From the NCBI GenBank assembly GCA_964023275.1, contig OZ029916.1:34245727-34309726 (forward strand): 64,000 nt of DNA. The letters run 5' to 3'. Shown here piece by piece: positions 10,868 through 22,800 of the stretch. This stretch comes from Norana najaformis. Its lineage: Eukaryota; Annelida; Clitellata; Crassiclitellata; Hormogastridae. The position numbers and the translations under genes were made by a program. Position 1 is the first letter of the stretch, and each line of letters opens with the position of its first letter. The notes under the pieces were generated by a model that worked only from the letters and a program-made list of their open reading frames with translations, did no database searches and was not told where the DNA came from.

Positions 10868-11941
10868 TCAGTCGTCCAGTCGCAACTCCGCCTTTAGCAG
10901 AAGCGGAAGCGGAAGTCGATCGATCCTGTTGAGTATGCTGGTTCCCTGTCCGACTCTCGACAAATGTCGTCTGATGAACCTGAAGCAGATCATCTGCAGA
11001 GAATTCGGCCAACCGCACAGCGTCGCCAGCATACGACGAACTTCGACTCCAAGGGCACCGCGCGACGCCCCGGGGGCGTCCCTGCCGAGCACCCACTTCT
11101 GCCTGGTTAGGTCCATCCCGGCCCTCACCAGAAGCTGTGCCATCGAGTCGGTGCCGCTGCCCTGGCGTGTCTCCGACGGGTAGGACTCGTACAGTTCGTA
11201 GAGGGAGAGATTGACCAACGAGTCCCCGAGGTAGATTGTGTGGTTGGGGTTGGCCCCGTGACGGAGCAGGCAGTGACAGCAGTCGTAGTGGCCGAGAAAG
11301 AGCGCCAGGTTCAGTGGACTGTATCCGTCGGCATCGCGGTCGTCCATTCTCGCTCCGCGGTCCATCAACCGCGACAGCATCTGAGCGACATCGTGCTCGA
11401 TACACACGTGCAGAAGAGTCTTAGGGCTGTTGACTGAGCAGTCCATCAGCTTCATGTTCGGATCGAACGCATTCATTTCGATCAGTTCCGTCACTAGACT
11501 GATTCGACCGTACTTCATCATCGCTCTGAAGTACTTAGCAACGGCGCCGTACTTCCCCTCGTCAAGAGCAGCCGTCCAAAGCAGGCGAACCATCTCGTCC
11601 AGCCCCAAACGGCAGGCCCAGTAGAAAGCGGGTACTGTCGGTACTGCGGTACTCCTGATGAGGAACGCCACGGCCGGCTGGAAGTTGCACCGTACAGCCA
11701 GTTCCAGCAAACTAACCGGCTTACTGACAGGTCGATCTTTTGTCTGTGCTTCCAACTCTTCGATGGGATGGGAATCGATCCAGTCCTTCGAGAAGAGAGT
11801 CCAAGGCGAAAGTCCAAGGTCCAGCGCTGCCCTGAATCGTGGCAGGTCTTGGCCGGCTATGGCATAGTAGATCTGAGATGTTGAATTCGACCAACTACTT
11901 TGCAACCGACTGTGGGCGTTCCGCTCCACTACCCCGTCCAT
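10868..11941 (-). CDS. Ankyrin repeat and SOCS box (ASB-like) protein
   Basis: A single uninterrupted frame of 357 residues. The first ATG (11941-11939) has a good Kozak context (AACATGG). The frame is open ten codons further upstream but only from a TTG, so the ATG was chosen. Ankyrin-type repeats fill about residues 75-290, for example SLLELAVRCNFQPAVAFLI and the DADGYSPLNLALFLGHYDCC / LLRHGANPNH segment. The C-terminus is a SOCS box: a BC-box SLQMICFRFIRRHL (about 314-327) for Elongin B/C and a Cul5-box-like LPLP (343-346). Such proteins recruit substrates to a Cullin-5 ubiquitin ligase. The gene is intronless and clearly more GC-rich than its surroundings, which is compatible with an old retrocopy. 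The exact ASB orthologue is not assignable; the substrate is unknown. Confidence 0.85.
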   Translation of the reverse strand: MDGVVERNAHSRLQSSWSNSTSQIYYAIAGQDLPRFRAALDLGLSPWTLFSKDWIDSHPIEELEAQTKDRPVSKPVSLLELAVRCNFQPAVAFLIRSTAVPTVPAFYWACRLGLDEMVRLLWTAALDEGKYGAVAKYFRAMMKYGRISLVTELIEMNAFDPNMKLMDCSVNSPKTLLHVCIEHDVAQMLSRLMDRGARMDDRDADGYSPLNLALFLGHYDCCHCLLRHGANPNHTIYLGDSLVNLSLYELYESYPSETRQGSGTDSMAQLLVRAGMDLTRQKWVLGRDAPGASRGALGVEVRRMLATLCGWPNSLQMICFRFIRRHLSRVGQGTSILNRIDRLPLPLLLKAELRLDD

Positions 11942-12600
11942 GTTGCCTCCGAAATGACTTTCGTCAACCAAACAACAATATTCCGAAACTGTTCCACAAT
12001 GACACGCAGAAAATCGCTGTTAAAATCCCACACTATTCGGTTTAAATTCGACCTACACCTTGATCACAGATATTGAGGTTTCAGCCAAGAAATTGGCTTA
12101 ATGAACAAAAACTTAATTTCACTTATATACAGTATAGTATAAATATTAGTGTATACACATATTAGTATGCAGATTTACCAAGTCCGATGTTTGCAACCCA
12201 GCGAGGGCGTATATCCTCGACTAAGAACCTATACCCCCTAGAGACTACATGTATATGCCAAAACGTCATTAATTTGTGCACGTAGACAACATACGTCACA
12301 GTAAGTGACGCATTAGATGTATTCGCGCCATTAATTATACAAGAATTACAAGCTCTATGCATATACGTATTGTTACAAACAGCTTATACCATACCAAACT
12401 GTTATAAAGTGTAAGGTAGGGTAATGTCGACGTCAACGGCCCGGCAGCCATGTGATGTCGTTAAACACTGGCAACTACTACTGCGTATACGATAGGAATG
12501 AGTAGGTTTAGTTGTTGTACCTCTGTACATTTAGGGGGGAAAGCCGACCTTATAAAAGGTGTTAAACTAAAAAAAAACTACGTCCGACATGGTTAGGAGA

Positions 12601-13133
12601 CAGGGCCGCCAGTTGTCCCTGATTCGCCTGGACAGACCCGTAATCGGCCTTGTGCATCCCATGCCCCGGTTTGATCCCAAATTGTCCCGGAACTTGGTGT
12701 AAACATCCACTTCAACAAATGTTCTTCTTTTCGCAACCTAAACTCGAAACGGCCGGCCGTAAATAAGTTTTACAGTGATCATTGACTAGATAGGGTAGTC
12801 AGGTTAGTAGACCCAAATAAATGACTTCTGCAAACTGCATGTATGTACGAACTTCGCTCGTGATAGGCCCTGAAGCCTGGTAAGTTACTGGAATTTAATA
12901 CAGTATAAACGTTTTGCTCTTAAAGTAGTTTTATATATAGGCAACTTGTCTTGATAATTTGAGTCAAATCATTTGACTGCAATTTTAATGACTATTTCGA
13001 GTAGATCCTACATTAGACTGATGCAACATTCATTACACACAGTAATGTGGGCAGGGTAAACTGGTGCAGTACTGTCATATCGAGTGACTATGCGGGCGTC
13101 CCGGATTGGCAGAATTAAAAGTTTGCAGCCCTA
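12601..13133 (-). mobile_element. hAT-like MITE, copy 3
   Basis: Reverse-strand copy of the 8776-9312 family. On the plus strand it begins CAGGGCCGCCAGTTG and ends TTTGCAGCCCTA. A perfect 8-bp duplication TTAGGAGA lies at 12593-12600 and 13134-13141. It is 533 bp and non-coding. Confidence 0.9.
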
Positions 13134-13141
13134 TTAGGAGA

Positions 13142-13420
13142 GGTCGACGTCAATGGCCTTTGCAGCCATGAACTGTCGTTAAACACTGGAAGCTCAGACT
13201 AACTAGAACCCCACCCACTGCCGTACTCGGTTGGTGCCAGTCCCAAGGCTGGATAAAGGTTGACAGCGATCTCCATGATTGCGACGCTAATCATCTTTGT
13301 AATAACTTACCGTCGTTAAACAGAAACTACAACTCTGCGTAACTCCACCACTACCGCTTTCCGATGGTGCAAATCCCAAGCCTGGATAAAGGAGGAAGGT
13401 GACGCTAATCATCTTTGTTA
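13142..13420 (+). repeat. Dispersed repeat family E
   Basis: Two adjacent diverged copies of a unit containing GTCGTTAAAC, TGGTGCCAGTCCCAAG and CTGGATAAAGG. Other copies lie at about 4868-4995 (minus), 12425-12485 and 31618-31712. The family is not identified. Confidence 0.55.
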
Positions 13421-13707
13421 TGGTTCATTTTGGTTTCGGTCCTGCATGACCGGGGCTTTTCTTCTCAGTGTTCGAGTCCTCTTGCGTGAATGCCTTGTAT
13501 GGTTCTTTAAGAGCCGTTTTTCCTCACCACCTGCTGTTGGATGTTGTTTTTCTTCTTGACCGGCTGTTCGCTGGTTTTGTCGCCGCTTCAGGTCGACGTC
13601 TTGTTGCTAAGCGAATCATGTTACAGTACGCTTGTCAGTAGCTTAGGCAATAAAACATTTTAACCTAAAGCTGATACATTCGTCCATATCCCTTGACAAC
13701 CTGTATC

Positions 13708-13708
13708 A

Positions 13709-13742
<34 letters not shown>

Positions 13743-13757
13743 ATATATATATATATT
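13708..13757. repeat. TA microsatellite
   Basis: About 50 bases of TA with two minor interruptions. Confidence 0.85.
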
Positions 13758-14742
13758 ACTTTGCACAAAAGCTTATATATAGGCCTAACGTAGAAGCTTT
13801 TATACATAATTACCGGTATACATAAAGAATATATATAACTTTATAATCTATATGGAGATAGAGTGAATTAGACAGCAGGGTACCAACATACCTTCTTATG
13901 TCAACACTGACCTGTTTTCATGAGAAACGTAACAAATAGAAGGTACATATTTTTCACAGTTTTATGAATAGAATTTTAAAAGTGCTCTTACATCATTCTG
14001 TTCTGAAGTTAAATGCATTGCAGTCTTTCCTAATAAATTCTAAAACAAAATTTAACTGGCAAAGAACAGAATTTCATGATCAAAGAGTCACATTTCACGT
14101 GCACAAACGTGTTGTGTGAATAAATGTGTAATATATTTACACATGAATTACATGTATTATGTATTTTGTAAAATACATGAATTAATAACATCATCTTTAT
14201 CACCACTGTCATTGCCTTCAGTTCTTTGTAATGATATGCACGAATTAACATATTCACTATCTTCGGGCATACATACATATTTATAAACTGCTAATCACGA
14301 CTGAACTCCTCAGAGCCACTTGATATTATATTTCTAATATATTAGGTAGACCAACAACTGAACTTGCCTGAAGAACACAAGATGTAACAATATATAGGTT
14401 AATTCTTTGGACTGCTGTGATTGTTTACATCTCAGCTGAGAGATCAAGCATCTGTGGAAGTATGTAAGTAAGTAACTAGAACGTAATAAAGTGTCTTTTA
14501 ACCACCTCACAAAAGTGCTGCATACAGTAGTGTAATAAAATGACATTTATATAGAGCCATTTCAAGAATAATCTTCTATGGTGCCTCTGACCCAACAAGA
14601 AAAGCAACATTGTAACTATGGAATTATGTACTTCACCAGACTACTACAAAGGCATCACACACTGTCACACACACACTCACACACACAAACATGCCATATA
14701 TTATGTATATATATGCACTAAATATATACATGTGCTATATAC

Positions 14743-15139
14743 TAGTGCTTCTCAAAGTGGTGGTCTGCGGACCGTTGCTGGTCCATGAGCCCTCAGTTGC
14801 CGGTCCGTTAACCATCTTCAAAAAATAGAATAATGAAGAAATGGTTCTGCCATATTTCTCAGATCAATTAGAAAGAACTATTATATTTTTAAAAGTCATA
14901 ACAAAAACATTTATTAGGTTAGCATTTCAAAGTGCAGTAGTCATAGAATTGGCTAAAAATGCATTTAACACGATTTTAAAACATATCTTAGGAATTTAGG
15001 AAATTTTAGGGGCTCGAAAAGGCGGAATAATTAATAAATTGGACACCGGTCCTGCTGGAGTTGGAAAATTCCTGGCAGTCCGTAACACTGAGAAGTTTGG
15101 GAAGCCGGTCCGTGACACTGAGAAGTTTGAGAAGCGCTG
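14743..15139. mobile_element. Second hAT-type MITE (TAGTGCTTCTCAAA ends)
   Basis: The left end is TAGTGCTTCTCAAAGTGG. The right end, inverted, reads CAGCGCTTCTCAAAC. Flanks are CTATATAC (14735-14742) and CTGTATAC (15140-15147), an 8-bp duplication with one mismatch. Subterminal GGTCTGCGGACC / GGTCCGTGACAC motifs are also inverted. The ends and 8-bp duplication are characteristic of hAT elements. It is 397 bp and non-coding. Confidence 0.8.
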
Positions 15140-16739
15140 CTGTATACTACATTAGTGCATATATGTATATCAAGAACTACATTAGCGCACATATATATCA
15201 AGCACACAATCATTTTGCTATTCACAATCAAAATTAATCAGGAAAATAATCAAGAACTTATAAGCTAATGAGAAACCCGTTTAATTATTATTTTTGGTTT
15301 TACAATCATCATTGCAGTAAATGTATCATATATGTATATATTCAAGGTGGGCATCTGATGTGCTAGGAAAGTATTTAAACTTAGAAATATATTAAAACTT
15401 CAATTTTTTAATGCAAATAAAAAAATTTGTGCTGCAGTAAACACTTTTTGTTCTAGGGAAACTGTAAGTAAATGCACAATATTTACTGTATATTGGTACA
15501 TTTGACACTCTTCAGTTCAGCAGCTCGAGGTGATCAGTTTTTAAAATATATATTATAAACTTAGGATATTTATAAAAATTCTTATTAATAAAAATTTTAC
15601 TTATCACTTATAGAGAAGCCTACAAATTTCCAATTTAACTTAATAGGTGCTCAGTATGATTAAAATTCTTAATGTTGCAACTGAATTTTGACTAAAATTT
15701 AGACAATGCCCACTTCAAATATATGCTGATTAGCCATATATTATATATATATGGATATATATATATACATTTATTCTGCATTTCATTGAGAAAAAGCAAA
15801 ATTATACAATAAAATCAGTATGAAATCAGTTTGCTAAAACAGAAAAGAACTTTAAACTCTCACCACAACATGGTAATACTAGAGAGGACCATTTGCACGG
15901 CAATCCACGAAGTTGTCAATATTGCTAATCACCTGAGTAAGAGTACATGTTGGTTACACTAAGCATTTGCTAATGATGGATTCCTAATCATCTAATTGAA
16001 ATTTAAAAACAAGGAGTCAGTCCAAACAACAGCATAATAGATATTATAAGTTATAACTAAGCATTCATATAGCGCTTTTTAAGAGTCTCTCAGAAGCGCA
16101 TCAGTTGCTATTTCTGGTCGATATGTACCAGTACACAACCAGGTCTTTTGGTAAGCTGAAATCTGAGCAGGTTCTGAATTGTCTTCCTTTCATTCCGCTG
16201 TCTGTCTGTGCCTCTCTTCCTCTGTGTTCCTATTTCTATTTTGTATGTCTCTATCAGTCCAAGGACAGGTGAGTACAGGTTATGGTTTAGTTTATACCCT
16301 ATAGGCCACTGCGCCATTCCGGTTCAACTAGTTGAGTCAGGCTGCTGATTTCCATCGAAGAATCTGCATCTGAAAATGCGAAAGAATCAATATCGCCAAA
16401 TATTTAGCATAAATGGATGTAGTTAAAGTGAGACTTCTTAGGTGTCATATTGTTAAAGTAGTTTCTCATATCCCACACTGACCAACACATGTTTCCTTTC
16501 TTCAGCCTCAAAACTTGGGCGTGCTTCATCACAGAACTTCATTTTTACTCCCCAGCTAACACCATTATCAAATTTGAAAAAGCAAAATTGAACTTGTTTA
16601 CACACTTCTACTGACACTCCACAACAGTGTGGTCTCCAAAAGATTTTTCAGCCAAAACAAAACAAAACCATAGCAATCCCAAAGCTTTTTCATCCTCTCA
16701 ACTTGTGCTGGCACTCATGCATTAACCCAGAAAGGATGG

Positions 16740-16850
16740 AGGGCTGAGTTGGTGGTAACTGTGTGCAAAATACTTGTCCAAGGTTTGTACACAGAGTCTG
16801 ATCAGCAGGCTAACATCTGCTGGATTACATCGAGCTCAACAACAACCACA
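16740..16850 (-). mobile_element. SINE fragment overlapping the MOV10 stop codon
   Basis: The plus-strand segment with ACACAGAGTCTGATCAGCAG and the preceding CTTGTCCAAGG matches the SINE at about 23475-23600, and the minus strand of the SINE at about 62066-62240. The MOV10 stop at 16802-16804 lies inside the match. Confidence 0.6.
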
Positions 16851-19800
16851 GTAGGCCTCTGCAACCCTTCATTCTTATAATCAAATGGAAATATAAGAGA
16901 ATGCAAAGCTTTACCTAAAAGCTTAAGTTTCCCAAGGTCTTCCATGCATTCTTCCAGTTCGTCATCAGTATCCACCGTTGGATTGTTGAACTCACAGCCA
17001 ACATATACACCTCGCTCCACGCAATACTTCAACAGCCTGCAAACAGCAACAGCACAAAGAACCAAACTGATGATAGCTGATGCTCAGGTGACAAATTCCT
17101 GCTTCCTCATTCAACAATAGACGACAGAAAATTCATTCTAAAAATTTGTCAAAAGACCCGATGTAATGGGCATTTCAACTGCTCAGAAAAACTGCCCTTC
17201 CATTTAGTGGCATTTCATTGGTTCCATGACAAAATGACATGAGAGAAATGTCATGGACAAAATGTCATGATGACAAAATGGCACGAGACAAAATGTCACA
17301 GGCAAAATGGCAGTTGCCTGAAAACGAAAAGCAGAGAAATAGAAGCAGTGTCTTTGAAAGCCTAACAGAAGAACCTGTGTATTGTGACCTGGAGTGTATT
17401 CTAGATTATCTGGAAGACAATTTCATCGGCTGAAAAAGAAAGGGTAGAAGAGGACAACTCAGACATGCAATTGAAATTTTGAATCAATATGCATGGGTAC
17501 TTCAACACTTGTGTCAAAGCAACAACGCCGTTGAAGGGCGGTATAATGCCTTCAACAACGTTGTTGGATTTGCCCATCCAACTACAGCCAAACTTGCACG
17601 TAAGCTACAGTGGGAACAACACAGTATGGAACTCCTGCGTAACCAAAATGAACCTGGGGTTCAGCGAGCAAAAAAGAAGACATACATGAGGATCAGTGAA
17701 GCTCTTCACACTATTATGACCGACTACAGCAACAGAGATCCGACTGCTTACTTGGGAGACACTGCCAGAGTTTTAAATATCAATGTTGTCTGATCATTCT
17801 GTTCTCATGCTCTTTTCAGTTAGTGTCAGTTTTTGTTAAAATAAAAACTTTAACTTTCTTCTTCAATTAATTATCTAATATATATTTTATATCAATTATT
17901 ACTTTTGCATGCCATTCATGGCATTTTGTTTCAGGACTTTCTGTTTCATGACATTTTGTCTCATGCCATTTTGTCATCAGGACATTTTGTCTGTGCCATT
18001 TTGATTGTGACATTTCGTCTCGGGACATTTTGTCAGGCCACCACTTCATCTTCTGTGTATCGCTGTTATTGCTGTACTTGCCCGTGACGAACACATGAAT
18101 TTAAAAAAAAATGACACCTTACAGGACCACATGGCAAATTTAAGCATGGAGATATATGCTTGATTCTTTGCAGCAGGAGTTCAGGAAATGTTTTAAGCCA
18201 AGCAAAAGGAGTTCAGGAAATGTTTTAAACCAAGCAATGTGGCTGTACCACAATAACTTACTTGTTCCAGTGGACGTCCCGACAAAGGATGTGAGGATTT
18301 CCAACAACTATGAGGAGTGCCTTGGCTCGAGTGATTGATACGTTAAACCTCTGCAAAAGAAAGGCCAACAAAAGAGCTAAGTCAGAAAAGTCATCAGTTA
18401 AACAAAAAGGCCAGTCAGGCCAGTCAAGTACAAGAGCAATTTTCGATAAGACTTGCTAGCAACTTCATTTTCTTTGCCTAGGCTCATGATGGTGGGTTCT
18501 CTCCCTCACAGCCTGACCTCTCAGCCACAAATCCTGATCTCCAGGACCATTCAGCTGAGGACTGATGTTTAATAGAGGCATTTAATAAATGAGCATCACC
18601 TTACCTTGCCATTAAATTTTTTCACATTTATTATTTATGTATTTAAAGCACTTGTAACATGCAAAAAGTCAGTAAATCTGAATCTGAGGTGATGGGGGCA
18701 AGATGGAGTTACGCAAAAGCCAGGAGTAAAACAGCGTGTCTCAACAAGTGATTTAACTGATGATAGTGAGTTGGCAAGCTGGACCATTTGTGGTAGACAA
18801 TTTCACACACGAGGAGCACAGCAGCTAAAGCCTCATGAACTTACAGTTGTCCTGAACCTTGGTTCTAGCAAAAAGCCAGTATCAGAAGACTGCAACAGTG
18901 TAGAAGGGTGATATGGTGTTTGCAGTGTATAAAGCTATAGTGAAAAGCTGGTTTTCTTGCCTCTAAAGGTCAAGCATGCAATCTTAAATTTAACATGTCA
19001 TTCAACAGGAAGTCAGTGAAGCTCACGATGGTGATCCGATGCATTTGATGAAGAACAACACATAGCAACCATAGAAAGAGAGCTTTGAACAGCCTAGAGC
19101 ACTTTTAGATCAAAAGAGGCTATACCTTAAGACAATGCATTTGCATGGTCTAATTGGGAACCAACAAGCCACTGTTTTATTACTGGCAGTAATTGTGGAA
19201 ATCTTTTCCAAAACATCGTCATAGAAGGTATGAATGGAGCTTGATGGTGGATGATAGATGTTGGCGATGATCAAAGAGGATGCAGCTTTACCCAGTCGGA
19301 CCAACTGAAACTCATACAACAATGAATGCAACGAGGCGTACAGAGAATGGACGGTCCACTTGAGTAATGGAACAGGTATATCACCGCAAGACTAGCGTTT
19401 TAGGTAGGCAGATATATGTTGAGCAGTCAAACGAAAAAGTATATGAATGCAGTGGAAGACTATTCCAGGAGGATGATCCAAAACAATTATGATGATAAAC
19501 TGGCAAGAGTCTTCTTCTTACCTTGGGATTCTTCAGAAATCCCAGTTTGCATTCATAGTCAAGTGGGAGAAAGTCAGTGCTGCTACGGACGGTTGAAATT
19601 ATAATAATCCTGCGTTCTTGGCCCTGGAACTCTTCCACCGTTCCAATGGTGATATCATCATACCTGCCTGATTTGTCTTTTTTCAAAGCCTGGCGAAACT
19701 TCTGCACCTGAAACACAAAGTCCCAAAGTTTTCCAAATCAGCTAGAACTATGAAAGCCATACCAAGAACTACCGTCTATAATTGTAATCCATCATCTGAG

Positions 19801-22800
19801 TGGGGTCATATCTGTCAACCAAACCATACCCCGACTTACACTATAACAATTATACTAGTAACTGCGACTTTTGAAAATTTAACACCAACTAGAACTCTCC
19901 TTATTTACATTGAAATGGCACACTTTACAAAGATGTTTCATCGCAACTGATATTCCAGTAAAGTAATTGATATGTAACCAAACCTGCTTGCGATATGGTG
20001 AGATGATGCCAATCTCCTTGGCAAGGACTTTCTGTGGCTTCATGTCAAGGAGTTTGTTGACATAATCGACAACTACGGCTATTTCGGCCGTGTTGAAGAA
20101 AGAAGGGCTTCTCTCTTCTCGCTCATCTTTCCCAATAACTCCATGGAATATCAACGGGATGCCCTTCTTTGGCAACTCTGACCATTGGCACAGAGATTCT
20201 CGCACCAATTCATCAGCACAGGTCTCAAGTTCGTTCAGGTAAAATGACTCGTTTGGCACCTTGAGGATGTCTGGATGCGAGCGATAGTTGCGAACCAGCT
20301 TCACAAGAAGACGCGAGTCATATGCATCAGCGACGCTGGGAGCCTGGGGTCTTCGCTTGTAAACATCAGAAGTTTTCATGTACCGCTCCAGCAGGGAGAC
20401 AGCTTACAATTCAAAACAACTGTTATGTAGACAAACTTACAATTCAGCAAATTTCCTAACAATGATAATTGTCTTTAAATTGAATTGATCACCAACAGTA
20501 TAGAAAGTATACAGACAATTGTACACAGACAGTACGGACCTACACTAAAAGATGTCAAAGGAAAAACAGAGAAGAAACCGTACGAGTCTGCCATACATCA
20601 TCACCAAATTTCAGCATAAGAATTACAGATGGTAGTAGGATCAATTGTCAGTTTATTAAATACTAAGTTATTGTGTCAATTGGCAGTTTCTAGTTAAGTT
20701 CATAAACACTGTTTGTCAATAAGTAGCTAGCCTTTATTTGCATCTGACAAGCACACATGCAGTGGCAATAATTTGGAAAAATTTAAGCACCTTTCAGTGA
20801 TGACATAATGACTGACAGTTTGCCTTGTAGCAAGTTTCAGCCTCCCTAAGACTGATGCCATTACATTATACACAGGTGCTACATAAGTTAAAAAACAATG
20901 TAATCTTACATGATTGTATGCCTCCAGATGAACTTGTTCTTAACATTAGAACTCCAAGAGCATTTATGCTAACGAGAAGTGCCTTCGAGGGGCTCTAACA
21001 AAGGTTATCGAAGTGTTCAGTTTTATAAATACACATGTACGTACATACACAAGAACGATCATAAGGGATTACTGTCAATTCGGAGTTTAACTGATTACAA
21101 CATTTGACTGTACAAATAATTATTTCTTTCTACCTACTACTGCTACTACTAGACCATAACATTTCAAAAGTCCAGTCCTCCAAGCATGCACATATGTATC
21201 TATCTTGTTGACACTTAATATACTGCCTTAAGTACCTCTCAAAAGCACTGCAATTGTTGGCCTAAGCAGTGTCAAAAGTTCATCAAGAACGATTTCATCT
21301 TTCAGAAAAATCTGCTCAGATAACTGAAAAAGTCACCACCGGTGGGCTCTCACACACAAGTGGAGCCTGACTAATGCAGTCCAATCCAGTCTAACAAGTA
21401 ACATGAGACAGAATTAGTATGATTAAAATCCTCTTGTGCTTTAACTCCAACACTCCCATCCAAAGTCAACAGTCCACACTGTGGTCATAGTTCATACTCA
21501 TGTTCCATGCTACTCCCCAGACAGTCGCTCCAAATACGTTTCCTATTACACAGAATTTATGCTGTTTCTCACCAAGACCATATTTAATCGCAACAGGTGA
21601 CCGAAGTACAGGCCCCAGCTGTTCTGGGTCCCCAGCCAGCACCACCTGACCGCCATCTGGATTTGCCACTTCAGACTCGAAGATTCCAGCAATTGGAATG
21701 ATGGATTCCGGTTCAACTGCCTGACCTGCCTCGTCGATGAAGATGTGGGTGAAGTGACCAGGTGGGAAGTTTGCCGACACAAGTCGCCCCGCTGTCACAA
21801 GAGTAGTCACCACTATCTTCAGTTTCAGGATATCTTTCACAGGGGGATAGAAGCATCCGTTGTCATAATTGCAACATTCCTAAAACCATTACAACAGAAC
21901 ATTACTGTAAAGTAATATCTCACATGACATATGAGAGGCTCTTTTCTCATTTCATTTTCTAACCTAGCATACAAATTTGTATACACTAATGTAATAATGC
22001 ACAAAATATTACCGTGATCGCCAGTAGTTTCTAAGTCAACCAAATTCAGAACTAGACCTAGCTTTCTGCAGACCCACAGCTTGCCTTGATTTTCTGAGAA
22101 AGTTGTGACGTATCTCTGCTCGCTGCATTTATCCGAAGAATAGACTGCTTGGGAACATGATCCAAAAGTTTCTCGGTAAGCAGATCGGCCGCGTTATTTG
22201 ACGGAGCGCAGGCCAGGATCTTTGAAGATGGAATACACTTCCACACCTGCAAGTAAACAATAAAGACAAATAAACTGAAAGGAAGAAGCAGTCTGACCAG
22301 ATGCCTCCAAAGAATTATGATTTTTGACTACAGTTTAAGTACCCATCAAATGATGCCTTGTGTATTATGATAATGGTTCTACAGAAGTGTTAAGAAATGA
22401 TTATATCATATCAAACTGCAAACGGCTAAATGCTCCAGCCTATTACAGCCGAGTCCAGAGTTTGAATTAAGGCACTCTAGATTGATAACACTAGCATTTC
22501 ACAGTTAAGAAATGGTTCGAATCCTGCTTTGTCACTTGAACTAGGCAATTCACATTCACCCCAAGCAACCACTAAGAAATATTCCAGACTCCAGACATCA
22601 ACTGCTCTTTATACAGTATATGAACTTCAGCAATAGGTTCTTTCATTTGAAGCACAGGGTTGCAAACTACAGTTGACGATGATTTCTGCCATTATCTTAG
22701 GCATGCTCAAACAAATGACAAAATTACTTCAAAAGCATCAAATAGGAATAATAATAACAACAACAGGTACAATAACAAAGTAAATAACAATAGTAATAAT

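Larger units (their letters stand above)
11942..16801. other. Intergenic region between the ASB-like gene and MOV10
   Basis: It holds the third hAT-like MITE, dispersed repeat E (about 12425-12485 and 13142-13420), a TA microsatellite (about 13708-13757) and a second hAT-type MITE. No coding region can be supported in the AT-rich remainder (about 13800-14730 and 15150-16740). The 3' UTR of MOV10 must start here on the minus strand. Confidence 0.55.

Noticed and set aside
10868..11971. Extended 367-residue start for the ASB-like protein
   Set aside because: The first codon of that frame is TTG; the ATG at 11941 has a good Kozak context.
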